From the NCBI RefSeq assembly GCF_000685035.1, contig NZ_BAYB01000004.1, forward strand, positions 310,001-374,000: a stretch of 64,000 nt of DNA. Direction: 5' to 3'. The translations under genes were made by a program, and so were the position numbers. The stretch is from Paraburkholderia ferrariae NBRC 106233 (GTDB lineage: Bacteria; Pseudomonadota; Gammaproteobacteria; Burkholderiales; Burkholderiaceae). Under the pieces are notes generated by a model that had not been told where the DNA came from, searched no databases, and saw only the letters and a program-made list of their open reading frames with translations. Within the stretch, counting starts at the first letter, position 1; each line of letters starts with the position of its first letter. Shown here one piece after another: positions 54,719 through 63,898 of this stretch.

Positions 54719-55214
54719 GGAGGAATCCCCTTCGTTGTTGTGTGTCCGAAGGATACGGATAGACCGTGTAAAGATTTCTGGCAAATTGAAACCGTCCGTA
54801 ACTTTGGGAGAGCCGGATGATTCGGCGACCGGCCTCTCCCAAAAAAACAGAAGGGTGGACCTCTACCCGGGACCATCTGATCTGGCGCAGCAACTGTCTC
54901 TCTTTGCGCGCCCCCAGCATGTTCGCCCGCCGACAGCGCCATCAATTTCATGTCGGACAGGATTGGCGATCGTGGTGATCGTTGGGCAGCGTCCGAATCG
55001 GCGCCTGATGCGTGGGCCGCGCGGGCGGTGACTGGCGGTCCCTCAAGTGATTCAGCCTCGATATCGGAACCGGTTGCGTCAGATAGTAGTTGTAAGCGCT
55101 CTCCGTACTGCGCTACGTCTGATGAAACGGCCGTGTGTGGACTTTCGCTTGCACGACCGGCCAAGGGGCAAACATCGTTTGCTCTTGTCTCAGGCACTTC
55201 GGCGATGCGCAACG
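54719..55214. other. Gene-free stretch upstream of the DUF4382 gene
   Basis: Only chance-like frames on either strand. Confidence 0.4.
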
Positions 55215-55479
55215 ATTCACTGTTCGTCGTCATCATCGTGGTGATGTCTCCAGTCCCGGTACCGACGATACTCGTGCCAGCGACGCCGTTCCCAGTATTC
55301 GCTGTCGTATCCATACGCTGCAGGCGTAGGTGCATAGACTACCGGGGGTGCCGCATAGACTACGGGTGGCGCCTCGTAGACTACGGGAGGGAGGCGATAT
55401 ACACGGGTGCTGGCGCTCCGAGATACACGCCAACGTCTACGTGCGCGAGCGCGGCGCCGGATGCGGCGTTGTCACACTA
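55215..55479 (-). pseudogene. PXPV-repeat surface protein, 5'-truncated and frameshifted
   Basis: Minus-strand codons first read AALAHVDVGVYLGAPAPVYI. After a one-base shift near 55396 they read LPPVVYEAPPVVYAAPPVVY and then SEYWERRRWHEYRRYRDW, ending HHHDDDEQ. The leader is cut off near 55479, just before the IS6-type remnant. Relatives are small secreted proteins called virulence factor in Burkholderia; function unknown. Confidence 0.7.
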
Positions 55480-55519
55480 AAGTGATCGCGGCGCAGCAGT
55501 GCGATGGATGGAGCTTTCC

Positions 55520-56246
55520 TTAGAGGCAGGACGGATTTTGGGTAAGCTGGGTGCAACGATGCCACGCGTCAAAACGTCGAGTGAGTTGTTTGCGGTAGAG
55601 AGACGCGCGGAGCAAATGTCGCTTGAGCGCAAAGTGCTGCCGGATCGGTCCGAAGTTCGCAAGAAACGCCTGGGTGCGCTTGGGGTCGCGAAACCCGCGA
55701 AAGCGCCTCTCACGTTCACGCGTAGGTTGATGGCTATTTTCGACCCGATTGTTCACGCGGGCAGCAGCCTTGACGAACACGTGTTTGACATTTGCCAGCA
55801 TCCGGGATGCGGGACTTCGCGGCCGGATAACTGCGCAGCTGGTCGGTGACAATCTTGCGCGGCGTCGGGCACGAACGAAGCACGCGCCTGAAGAATCGTT
55901 CGGCTGTGGACGTGTCGCGCCGCTTCTGCAGCAGGATATCGAGTTCGGCGCCGTGCTCGTCAACGGCTCGCCACAGCACAAAGGTTCACCGCGCAGCATC
56001 ACGAACAACTCGTCAAGATGCCAGGTACTGCCCGGTTTGCGCCGGGCTGCCTTGACGCGATGCGCGAACCCTGTGCCGAATTTACCGCACCAGCGGCGAT
56101 TCGTAACTCACCACGACGCCACGCTCGAACAGCAACTCTTCAATGTCGCGCAAGCTCAACTGAAATCGAAAGTACCAACGAACGGCACAACTGATCACCA
56201 CCGCTGGGAAGCGATGCCCGTGATAGAGAGATTTCGTCTTTTTCAT
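55520..56246 (-). pseudogene. Second IS6-family transposase, frameshifted
   Basis: From ATG 56246: LYHGHRFPAVVISCAVRWYF and FQLSLRDIEELLFERGVVVS. An in-frame stop and shifts follow, then WRAVDEHGAELDILLQKRRD, FFRRVLRSC, KIVTDQLRSYPAAKS, a further shift, and HVFVKAAARVNNRVENSHQP through FGPIRQHFALKRHLLRASLY to the end. All DDE landmarks are recognisable but spread over at least three frames. It is a different IS6 lineage from the copy at 26.9/43.8 kb. Confidence 0.88.
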
Positions 56247-56289
56247 CTCCCGATTTTACGCGACCACCTCGGCAACGAGACAAATGGAA

Positions 56290-56428
56290 TGGACGCCTCC
56301 CCCCGTGAGGGCTGCTGATCACTGACCGTGGGGGGCGGGCAAAGGTAAGGTGGGTTCTCGCAACCGACGGCATCAGATGTGCCAGAGTGGAAGTTGGGCA
56401 ACGAACCACTTGAGGAAGGAGAACCCAA
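56290..56428 (+). ncRNA. Candidate IS110 left-end (bridge RNA) region
   Basis: This non-coding stretch directly precedes the IS110 transposase. IS110-group elements carry their bridge RNA in this position. A CCCCCC/GGGGGG stem can form between 56297 and 56335. The RNA itself cannot be proven from sequence by eye. Confidence 0.4.
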
Positions 56429-57076
56429 ATGAACTTTACTCCGGTCGGTGTGGATATTGCAAAGCAGGTTTTCCAGGTGCACTGGGTTGATCCGCAAACC
56501 GGCGAGGTCATCAGCCGACAGATCCGGCGTGGCGCGTTTCTGGAGCATTTCGCCAACCGCACGCCCTGCCTCATCGGCATGGAAGCGTGCGGCGGAGCCC
56601 AGCACTGGGCGCGTCGGCTGGGCGAAATGGGGCATCAGGTCAGGTTGATGCCGGGCAAGGCGGTCAAGGCATTCGTGATTGGCAACAGGAACGATGTGGC
56701 CGATGCGCGCGCGATCTGGAGCGCGGTACAGCAGCCTTGCGTGAGGGCGGTGGCGCTCAAGACTGAAACGCAGCAGGCGGTGCTGGCGCTGCACCGGATG
56801 CGCCAGCAGCTGGTCAGATTCCGCACGATGCAGATTAATGGCCTGCGTGGACTGCTGACGGAATACGGTGAGGTGATGGCGGTGGGCCGGGCCGCGCTGA
56901 ACCGGGCGATGGCCGGTGTGCTGGCGCGTCTGAGCGAGCGTTTGCCTGCGATGCTGGTGGACACACTGCATGATCTGGTCGATCACATTATCGGAATACG
57001 CAACAGCATCCTGATCGACGCGCGAGCACTTGTTAGCAAGCGCAAGGTTACCGAGGCCGCGACCATGTTTATCTAG
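56429..57076 (+). pseudogene. IS110-family transposase, truncated after the DEDD/coiled-coil part
   Basis: 215 residues. The RuvC-like DEDD domain shows VGVDIAKQVFQVHWVD (first Asp), CLIGMEACGGAQHWARRL (Glu) and GNRNDVADARAIWSAV (paired Asp). The coiled-coil region runs to about residue 185. The C-terminal Tnp domain with its catalytic Ser is absent; the frame ends KVTEAATMFI at 57076. GGAAGGAG precedes the ATG. Length is about 60% of the family norm. Confidence 0.88.
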
Positions 57077-57764
57077 TAGAAGTGCGTTGCACATGGCGCC
57101 CAAAACCGGCGGTAGCCTATCCTGCAATACCGTGTTTTCAGTGCGCATTTTGTCGCCCCGCGTAAACGTTTTGCGTTGAGGTTTCCGCCGTCGCGTAAAC
57201 GCCCGTTCAGACCCTGCACCATCATGTGCGAATGGGTAAGCAAGGGTGTTGCGTAGAGGTCTCCCCTCCGGAGTAAACGGCGTGCGTGATGCTTTCCCAT
57301 TCGGTAGTCAATCCCGTGCGTAAGGCATGCGTGCTGTTGTGTGCATGTCTTGCGAATGGACGCGCGCGTAACGTGTTCAGGGTTGGCACGGCTGCGTGCG
57401 TATCAAATCCGCTGACGGTGGCGCGTGACTGGCGCATTGACGTGATTCGCTACGCTTGCGCGCGTCCTGAGCTTGCCTTGTCCGATGTGCATCCGCTGCG
57501 TATGGTTGATCGAGGTCCGCGCGTAACCGGGGACGACGCCGGTCGAATAGCATGCGTGTCACGAGTCAACTGGGATACGCAACGGAGGATGTGTCGCGCG
57601 CGTACGACAGGCGCAAAAAAGTGTGTTGTTCTCACGGGTTCCCGTCGCTTCCCAGGTGTTCCCATGTGCGTTTGCGGTGCGAAAAAAGGTGGTTGACGCG
57701 TGTGCTTGCTGTGCGCAGGATGGTGTGAAGGTGGCGCGTAACGGTGTGCGCAGGAGGGTGACTC
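57077..57764. other. Gene-free, repeat-bearing stretch upstream of traK (candidate oriT)
   Basis: About 690 bp without a credible gene, rich in TGTGCG/GCGTAA words. CGCGTAA occurs at 57159, 57192, 57365, 57519 and 57734; the first two are CGCGTAAACG. In IncP-type plasmids oriT lies immediately upstream of traK with the K-L-M genes pointing away, which is the layout here. No relaxase gene is in the window, and the nick site was not identified. Confidence 0.45.
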
Positions 57765-58217
57765 ATGCCTGTCGCGAGGGTCTATACAAAGTCGCAATGG
57801 GAGGCGTTCGCCCACACACTCGATGCGCTACCTGAAAAGCCCGAGGCTGAGCATGGCGTCACGGTGCGCGATGCGATGAAAGACATGCGCGCACGTGTAC
57901 GCGCGGCGCAGGCGAAGGGCTACACACTGGAGCAGATCGCGGAGCAGGCGAAATCGCACGGCATCGACATCACGGCGGGAACGATCCGCTACGCGCTGCG
58001 CGCAGCCGGGAAGGGGAGCGGTACTGGGAGTGGCACACGCCCGTCGCCGGGTGCGCGTACGGCAGGGCAGGCGGCCGGCGCAGCGGGGCGTCAGCCCGAT
58101 GCGCCGCCGCGCACGAATCATGTCCGCAAGGACGGGGGAAAGACCGTAACCAGAGAACCCATGCCGGTGCAGGGCACGCTCGGATTTGCGATCCGGCCCG
58201 ACACCGACGATCTGTAG
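57765..58217 (+). CDS. Conjugation accessory protein, TraK/MobC-like
   Basis: 150 residues; the start is fixed by AGGAGG at 57752-57757. The N-terminal half is helical with a helix-turn-helix-like segment (YTLEQIAEQAKSHGIDITAG-TIRYALRAAGK). The C-terminal half is a disordered Gly/Pro/Ala linker ending PMPVQGTLGFAIRPDTDDL. It is first of a three-gene operon whose second product is a TraL-like ATPase. This position suggests an oriT-binding relaxosome protein; the sequence match itself is weak. Confidence 0.65.
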   Translation: MPVARVYTKSQWEAFAHTLDALPEKPEAEHGVTVRDAMKDMRARVRAAQAKGYTLEQIAEQAKSHGIDITAGTIRYALRAAGKGSGTGSGTRPSPGARTAGQAAGAAGRQPDAPPRTNHVRKDGGKTVTREPMPVQGTLGFAIRPDTDDL

Positions 58218-58226
58218 GGAGTCGCC

Positions 58227-58919
58227 ATGAACACGACAGTCAATCCCATCTATCTTGTTGGCGGCGGCAAGGGTGGTGTCGGCAAGAGCGTGGTTGCGCT
58301 TGCGCTCGTGGATCACCTGCAGCGCCGGGGCGTGAATACCGTGCTGGTGGAAAACGATACGTCGAACCCGGACGTGATGCGCGCGGTGCACGACGAGATC
58401 GATTGCGCATCATTCGATCTGGACAAGGCCGGTGGCTGGATCGATTTCGTGAACTACTGTGACGGGCATCGCGATGCAGTCGTGGTGGTCAGCACGGCTG
58501 CGCGCAACCAGGATGGCGTCACGCGCTACGGCGCGACACTCGGCAGTACGCTCGATGAACTCGGACGGCGGCTCGTCGTGTTCTGGGTCATCAACCGGCA
58601 GCGCGACAGTCTTGAACTGCTGCGGCAGTTCAGCGATACATTCCCGGATGCGACGGTACATGTCGTGCGCAATGGCTACTACGGCATGCCCGAACGCTTC
58701 GTGCTGTATCAAGATTCGAAGCTGCGCAGGAGCATTGAGGCGAAGGGCCGGTCGCTGGATTTTCCGGAACTGGCTGATCGCGTTGCGGATGACCTGCGCA
58801 GCCAGCGGCTGTCGGTACGCAAGGCGGTGGAGACGTTGCCCATCGGTCAGCGTGCGGAACTGCTGCGCTGGCGGGCGTGCTATGACGCGATGTTCGCGCA
58901 GGTGACGGGCGATGCGTGA
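58227..58919 (+). CDS. TraL-like ParA-superfamily ATPase
   Basis: 230 residues. The deviant Walker A motif is GGGKGGVGKSVVALALVDHL near the N-terminus. The Walker A' Asp lies in VLVENDTSNPDVMRAV, and AVVVVSTAARNQDGVTRYGA precedes a WVINRQRDSLELL strand. It belongs to the conjugative-plasmid TraL group of ParA-like ATPases rather than to chromosome partition ParA. GGGAG precedes the ATG. It overlaps the next gene by 8 bp, indicating tight coupling. Confidence 0.85.
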   Translation: MNTTVNPIYLVGGGKGGVGKSVVALALVDHLQRRGVNTVLVENDTSNPDVMRAVHDEIDCASFDLDKAGGWIDFVNYCDGHRDAVVVVSTAARNQDGVTRYGATLGSTLDELGRRLVVFWVINRQRDSLELLRQFSDTFPDATVHVVRNGYYGMPERFVLYQDSKLRRSIEAKGRSLDFPELADRVADDLRSQRLSVRKAVETLPIGQRAELLRWRACYDAMFAQVTGDA

Positions 58920-59613
58920 GCGGCGTACACGGCGTGCCCGCCCGGTTGATCCGCTCGCGCGGCTGTTCCTTGAAGTGAGCGGCGCGCCGCCGGACGACAC
59001 GAGCCTGCTGCGCATGCGCCGCGTGTCGGCGGCGCTGAATCTGCGTGACAATGATGCACTATGGTCGGTGCTGGCAGTGCTGGAATACTACGTGCGCCTC
59101 TACGAGGCGATGCCGGAGCGCATCCGGCAGGCGGGCGCAGGCGGCGTCGATGCGGCGCGCGCCGAAGCGCACGCGGCGACGCAGGCGCTGATGGCGCAGC
59201 ATCGCGACGCGCTCGCACGCTGCAAGGAAACGATCACACTGGCGGAGAAGATGACCGCCGAACACGAGGCGCGCTACCGGGCGGCGCTTGCGGCGCTGAA
59301 CGATGAGGCGCTCGCTGCGCTCACCCAGCGGGCGGCGAACCGGATTGCGCGTGTTGCCGGAAACCGGCTCGTGGCGGCGATGGCGATCGCGGCACGTGAA
59401 CAGCGGCAACGGCTCGACGCGGCGCTCGCGTCATTCGAGCGGGTCGCCATGCGGCGGTTCGTGAAGGCGTGCTACGGGCTGGTGGCGAGCGGACTGGTGG
59501 TGATGCTGCTGGCGGCGGGTGCGGGCGGGCTGGCAGGCTGGTGGGCAGGCGACCATTGGGTTCGGGCAGAAAGTTACACCTCGTCGGTATTGCCTTCCGT
59601 CAGGCCGCAATGA
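58912..59613 (+). CDS. TraM-like conjugation protein with coiled coil and C-terminal membrane helix
   Basis: 233 residues. An Arg-rich start precedes LARLFLEVSGAPPDDTSLLR, then a long charged helical region (residues 60-185, coiled-coil-like). A single membrane helix sits near 195-218 (GLVVMLLAAGAGGLAGWWAG) with a short outside tail. The layout fits TraM proteins encoded after traL. The role is unproven; it may tether the ATPase to the membrane. Confidence 0.7.
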   Translation: MRERRTRRARPVDPLARLFLEVSGAPPDDTSLLRMRRVSAALNLRDNDALWSVLAVLEYYVRLYEAMPERIRQAGAGGVDAARAEAHAATQALMAQHRDALARCKETITLAEKMTAEHEARYRAALAALNDEALAALTQRAANRIARVAGNRLVAAMAIAAREQRQRLDAALASFERVAMRRFVKACYGLVASGLVVMLLAAGAGGLAGWWAGDHWVRAESYTSSVLPSVRPQ

Positions 59614-59743
59614 ATCACGAAGCGCGTCATTCGGGGCAGGCCGTGCGCGAAGCCATATGGGCGCTTCATTCTGCTGCGAATTTTTCGGTTCGTCTGTCTT
59701 TGCATGACGGTGGCGACGGCCTCGGACAGGGCCACTCCACAGG

Positions 59744-59872
59744 TCAGGCCATTGTGGACTCGTCGGCAAGGTGGCGACCGTGAGCACTGTCGGGAAAAGC
59801 CCGGACGGTCTGCGTTTCCGCGCCTGTCGTATTGGAGACCGCCAGCACGGCGAATGGCCGGGTCCTGTTCAT
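59744..59872 (-). CDS. Very small ORF coupled to the preceding gene
   Basis: 42 residues (MNRTRPFAVLAVSNTTGAET...DESTMA). Its ATG overlaps the stop of the 59869-60012 gene as ATGA, the main reason to list it. No family recognised. Confidence 0.35.
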   Translation of the reverse strand: MNRTRPFAVLAVSNTTGAETQTVRAFPDSAHGRHLADESTMA

Positions 59873-60012
59873 GCTGCACCGGCTTTCGCGTTGGCGACAC
59901 CGGCCAGGTAAGACGCTTCGAGCGCGTCCCTGATAGACCAGACCGGCATATCGTAGAAATCGAGCCGGTCGGAGTGGCGGGCTTCGAGGGTTTCCACGCG
60001 CAGTATCCTCAT
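59869..60012 (-). CDS. DUF6900-like small plasmid protein, possibly frameshifted at its start
   Basis: 47 residues from ATG 60012, with ETLEARHSDRLDFYDMPVWS and IRDALEASYLAGVANAK, the pattern of DUF6900-type accessory proteins. In relatives the match continues N-terminally; here codons for VARQQLAEIA lie just upstream in frame but without a start. A GTG at 60065 with a GGGAGAT ribosome site opens VNTSDLLP in the neighbouring frame. A one-base indel near 60045 therefore seems to have split a roughly 67-residue gene, unless the short form is used. Confidence 0.55.
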   Translation of the reverse strand: MRILRVETLEARHSDRLDFYDMPVWSIRDALEASYLAGVANAKAGAA

Positions 60013-60208
60013 GGCGATTTCGGCAAGCTGCTGCCTTGCGACGGGAGGAGGTCAGAAGTGTTCACGGCGATCTCCCGGTTGGGTTGCGACGACATCATTC
60101 ACGCGCGGTTTCGCACGTACATCAAGCATTTTTGCTAGGAACTGGCTGGACAGGGTGGGCGGCCATCCGCATGAAGCGGGCAGGTGGCAAGCCGTCTGCC
60201 CGCACGGG

Positions 60209-60454
60209 TTATACCTCGGCAGCGTCGCTTTCGATGAACGCAGCGGCGCGGCGGAGCATGCGAGCTGCCGCGTCGTGCTGGTCGAAGGCGATCATCGGGG
60301 TGCTGTAGCCTTCATCGCGGGCGCGCAGCAATGCCATGTCGTAATGGCGGCCATGCTGGTACTGCGTGTCGGTTGCCTCGACGGAAGTGAGAAAAAGATC
60401 GGGTGAACCCACGGCATTGGTCGCGAGCACGACCATGCGGATATGGTTGAACAT
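60209..60454 (-). CDS. Small accessory-region protein, family not recognised
   Basis: 81 residues (MFNHIRMVVLATNAVGSPDL, ending AAFIESDAAEV). Composition is protein-like, with aromatic and charged residues evenly spread. CGGAGAG precedes the ATG at good distance. It lies in the same orientation as the ParB-like gene upstream. Function unknown. Confidence 0.65.
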   Translation of the reverse strand: MFNHIRMVVLATNAVGSPDLFLTSVEATDTQYQHGRHYDMALLRARDEGYSTPMIAFDQHDAAARMLRRAAAFIESDAAEV

Positions 60455-60544
60455 GATGGACTCTCCGGTTCAGTCTGGATGCGCAGGCGGCAGGGCGTGA
60501 TGCGGAGCCGCTGCGCCTGCGTCGCCCCGTTGCCGAGGTTGGGA

Positions 60545-62788
60545 TTACGCTGCGAGCGGGCCGGATTGCCCGGTACTCACGCTGTCAGCGCTCGGGAAAG
60601 GCCATGCGGGCTGCGGGCTGGCTGCGACGGGCGCGTCTGGTGCATCGGGCGGGGTGTCGTTGATGTGTTCCGTGCCGTGACCGGCATCCGGCTCCGTGTC
60701 GGCGTCGTCGCCCTCCGGCGTTTCTTCCGTATCGGCTCCGCTGTCCGCACCGTCGGTCCCGTCCTCATCCTCGTCGTCGTCGCGGCTCGCCCATGAAGGT
60801 GCCGCAGGGATTTCCCGGTCGGTGAAGATTTCCGGCACCCAGGCGACTTTCGCGAGCCGCAGTTCGGCGGCTGCTGCGGCGTCGGCCTTCTTCATCCTGT
60901 CGAGGTCGGCTGCAGCCTTCGGCGACACGGCGGCAGCGACGACTTCGGCAATGCGCGCCTTGCTGACATGGTCGAAATACGTGGCGCGGGTGGGCGTCCA
61001 GTACCCGGTCATGTCGAGGTTCAGCGCACCTGCGAGCGCGTTGATCGCATGCGGCCTTTCTTCGCCTGCGATTCCGTCAAGCAGGGTGCCGGTGCAGAAC
61101 GCGAGCAGATCGAGCAGCGTCGTGCCGGGGTCCTGCTGGATGAGCCAGGGCAGCAGGTCGGCCCGTTTCGCGGGCAGTTCCGCGATCCATCGCGCGCGTT
61201 GCGTCTCGATGGCGCTCCACGCGGGGCTGGTGTCTAGGTCGTCTGCGGCGCGCAGCAGTCCGTCGTGATTGTTCGTGCCGGTCAGGGCGAGGAAGTCACG
61301 CGCGGACGTGTGCCCGAAATGCTCGGGCAGCGCCTTCGGGACCAGGTGATGCAGCAGTGCGGCGAGCGCCACGGCGGGCTGCGCGGCGAGTTCCGCGCGC
61401 ATCGCGGCGGTGCGGTGCGCGGTGAGGCGCTGGCAGAGCTTGGCGCTGTGGACCGGTTTGACCTTCGGGGCCGTTGCGGACACCGTGTCGTGTGCTTCGG
61501 CTTCGGGCGTGCCGGTGACATGCGCGCCTGCGGCTTCGAGCGCATCGGCGTTCTCGCGGCGCACGAGGCCGCGTTCGATGACGAGTTCGCCCTGCTGGCC
61601 GACGAGGACGAACGCACCGGCTTCGACCATCTGTTGCTCGTCCCATATCAGGGCAACACCTTCGAGTGCGATGAGGGCTACGCTGACGCGCTCGATTTCG
61701 TCGTTCAGGCGGTCGGCTTCCTCGTAGGCGTTTTCGTCATCCTCCGACAGCGCCTCCAGCTTCTCGGCCAGTTCGTCTTGCTGCGCGGTGAGCGCATCCA
61801 TCTGCTGCTGCTCGTCGTCGGTGTAGGGGCGCAGGACCGGGCGCAGCCTGCCGTAACGGTTCAGTTCCAGAAAATCGCGCTCGACACGCGTTTCGATCCA
61901 GCCCCACCCTTCGGCGCGTACTTCTTCTGCGGCGGCGTCGAGCTTCTGTGCGACGAGGCGTTGCAACAGTTCGGCGTCAGCGATATAGCCTGCGTTTTCG
62001 TCGTCGCTGAACAGATCGCGGCGAACGTAGCCGCCTGCTGCTTCGTAGGAGGCAACGCCGACGAAGCGCACAAGCCGGCTGCGGCCCGCGTCGATCTCGG
62101 CACGTGTGATGGCCTGCCGCAGATAGTTGGGCTGGCGCTGCCAGTCGTTCGCGTCGAACCAGATGTGTTCCTGCGTTTCGTGATCGTCAGCGAGCGCGAG
62201 AGCCGCAAGCTGGTCGAGCGTGATCGCATCCTCGCGCAGCAGCGCGAGTAGCTTCGGTGATACGTTGGCGAGCTTCATGCGGCGCTTGACGGTGAGCGGC
62301 GACGCGGAGAACAACGCGGCGATGTAATCGACGCTGCGCCCTTCCTCCGCCAGCATCCGGTACGCACGCAGCACGTCGAACGGGTCGAGTCCTTCGCGTT
62401 CGCTGTTCTCGATCAGCGAAATGGCGAGGGCTTCTCCTTCGCTGACGATGCGCACCGGTACCGGATAGTCGGCAGCAATGTGCTTCTGTTCGAACAGCAG
62501 GTCGAGCGCGGCCTCGCGGCGCTGGCCCGCGCAGACACCATAGCGGCGCTGCCTGCCGCGTCCGCCCTTCATTTCGTGAACGACGAGATTCTGCAAAAGG
62601 CCCTTGGCGCGGATGCTGGTGGCAAGGGCTGGAATGCCGGACAGGGGTTGGGTGCGGGCGTTCAGTGGCGAGGGCCGCAGACTGCAATACGGCACGGTGA
62701 TGACGGGCTGCTCGTTGCCGAAACTGGTTTCGAGCGGCGATGCGGTTTCGGGGGTTTCTACTACGGCGGTTTCAACTTGGGTTTGCAT
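60545..62788 (-). CDS. Large ParB/Spo0J-domain protein of conjugative elements
   Basis: 747 residues from ATG 62788 (TGGAG upstream). The ParB N-terminal domain (about 30-230) has LRPSPLNARTQPLSGIPALA, GVCAGQRREAALDLLF and LIENSEREGLDPFDVLRAYR. A helix-turn-helix stretch follows (DYIAALFSASPLTVKRRMKL). The long C-terminal part is helical with an acidic Asp/Glu-rich segment (DDDEDEDGTDGADSG) and Pro-rich tail. It is much longer than a partition ParB and fits the ParB-like proteins found in leading regions of plasmids and in integrative elements. The DUF932 gene lies 125 bp upstream and is probably cotranscribed. Confidence 0.9.
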   Translation of the reverse strand: MQTQVETAVVETPETASPLETSFGNEQPVITVPYCSLRPSPLNARTQPLSGIPALATSIRAKGLLQNLVVHEMKGGRGRQRRYGVCAGQRREAALDLLFEQKHIAADYPVPVRIVSEGEALAISLIENSEREGLDPFDVLRAYRMLAEEGRSVDYIAALFSASPLTVKRRMKLANVSPKLLALLREDAITLDQLAALALADDHETQEHIWFDANDWQRQPNYLRQAITRAEIDAGRSRLVRFVGVASYEAAGGYVRRDLFSDDENAGYIADAELLQRLVAQKLDAAAEEVRAEGWGWIETRVERDFLELNRYGRLRPVLRPYTDDEQQQMDALTAQQDELAEKLEALSEDDENAYEEADRLNDEIERVSVALIALEGVALIWDEQQMVEAGAFVLVGQQGELVIERGLVRRENADALEAAGAHVTGTPEAEAHDTVSATAPKVKPVHSAKLCQRLTAHRTAAMRAELAAQPAVALAALLHHLVPKALPEHFGHTSARDFLALTGTNNHDGLLRAADDLDTSPAWSAIETQRARWIAELPAKRADLLPWLIQQDPGTTLLDLLAFCTGTLLDGIAGEERPHAINALAGALNLDMTGYWTPTRATYFDHVSKARIAEVVAAAVSPKAAADLDRMKKADAAAAAELRLAKVAWVPEIFTDREIPAAPSWASRDDDEDEDGTDGADSGADTEETPEGDDADTEPDAGHGTEHINDTPPDAPDAPVAASPQPAWPFPSADSVSTGQSGPLAA

Positions 62789-62913
62789 GACTGACTCCAG
62801 AAGGTTGGAAAGAAGGTTCCGGGTCGATGTTGCAGGACGCATCAGGACTTGACCCGGAGAGGAGTCCTGATCGAATGGAAAGGGGCGGCGCAGAGAGTCC
62901 GCCCCGAAGGTGC

Positions 62914-63747
62914 TTATGCCTTCATCTGGCGCATCGCTTCTGCGAGCATCCACAGCGCGCGGTTGAGCTTCACGTTCTGGTCAATGCCGGTGATGGGACG
63001 GGTGGACATGGAGCGTCCGCTGCGTGAGCGTCCATGCAGCCCGCCCTTGGTGAGGTTTTCCTGGACCCTTTGAAACACTGTCCAGAGGTCGTCCCGGCGG
63101 TCCTCGAAGCGGCGCGGGGCAAGCAGGCTGCTTTCGGTGATGGGGGCGGGCGCGTCGGCGTCGGTCGGGTCGTAGCGCAGCGCGAGCGCGGAGCGCGCGA
63201 ACGCGTGCTGTTCGTCGCGCGCGAGCGTGAGGGCCTTCATGCCTTCCTTCTGCTCGCGGATCAGGTCGAAGCCGTCCAGTACGTCGAACGCGCCGTTGAT
63301 GACGTTCTGCACGATGTTGCCCTTGTGGGGGACGCGGATATCGCGCACGGTGTCCCCTGCGACCATGCCGTTCTGGCAGACAAAGCGGTAGGCACCAGCG
63401 AGCATCTGATAGCTGCTCGTGCCATCGTGCGAGTTGAGCAGGATGATCTCGTTGGCTTCTTCGCCGGTGATCTCGTCGGCGTGCCGCATGCGGATCATGT
63501 GCTTGGTGAATTCGCGGCGGTCGTCATGACGCACGCGTGTCTGGCAGACCATGAACGGCTGGAAGCCTTCGTTGCGCAGGCCGCGCAGCACATCGATGGT
63601 GGGAATGTAGGTGTAGCGTTCGGAGCGGCTTTCGTGTTTGCCGTCCGCGAAGATCGAAGGGGCAACATGGCGGATCTGGTCGTCCGACAGCGGCGAGTCG
63701 GAGCGGAGCATCGGGGAACCGTAACGGAAGGAGGAAGCGAGTTGCAT
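62914..63747 (-). CDS. DUF932 protein (phage/plasmid-like)
   Basis: 277 residues from ATG 63747 with GGAGAG eight bases upstream. It has SPLSDDQIRHVAPSIFADGK near the start, a SRSERYTYIPTIDVLRGLRN block, and a central EIILLNSHDGTSSYQMLAGA and FVCQNGMVAGD pattern diagnostic of DUF932. The function is not established; the family occurs in plasmids, phages and integrative elements. It appears to be the first gene of a unit with the ParB-like gene and lies just below the hairpin at 63899-63989. Confidence 0.9.
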   Translation of the reverse strand: MQLASSFRYGSPMLRSDSPLSDDQIRHVAPSIFADGKHESRSERYTYIPTIDVLRGLRNEGFQPFMVCQTRVRHDDRREFTKHMIRMRHADEITGEEANEIILLNSHDGTSSYQMLAGAYRFVCQNGMVAGDTVRDIRVPHKGNIVQNVINGAFDVLDGFDLIREQKEGMKALTLARDEQHAFARSALALRYDPTDADAPAPITESSLLAPRRFEDRRDDLWTVFQRVQENLTKGGLHGRSRSGRSMSTRPITGIDQNVKLNRALWMLAEAMRQMKA

Positions 63748-63898
63748 GGCACTCTCCACAGCAAAAAGGTTGAGGGGTGTTGCGCTGACCGGGCCCCAAG
63801 ATTCCGCCCGCCTCGTAGGGGTTGGGCTCGTCCCGGTGGAACCCGGGGTTGGCAGTACTGCCGCCAGTCCCCTGAGTTCGCGCCCGTGCGACTCAAGG

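Noticed and set aside
57121..57240. Possible CRISPR or iteron array from repeated CGCGTAA words
   Set aside because: Copies are too short and irregularly spaced for a CRISPR array, and no replication initiator gene adjoins to support iterons.
57286..57696. Frame of 136 residues in the candidate oriT region
   Set aside because: Composition (Arg/Cys/Val repeats from GCGTGCG words) and absence of a ribosome site indicate non-coding repeat DNA.
61265..62251. 328-residue plus-strand frame opposite the ParB-like gene
   Set aside because: It mirrors the codon structure of the strongly supported minus-strand ParB-domain gene and has no ribosome site or known domain.
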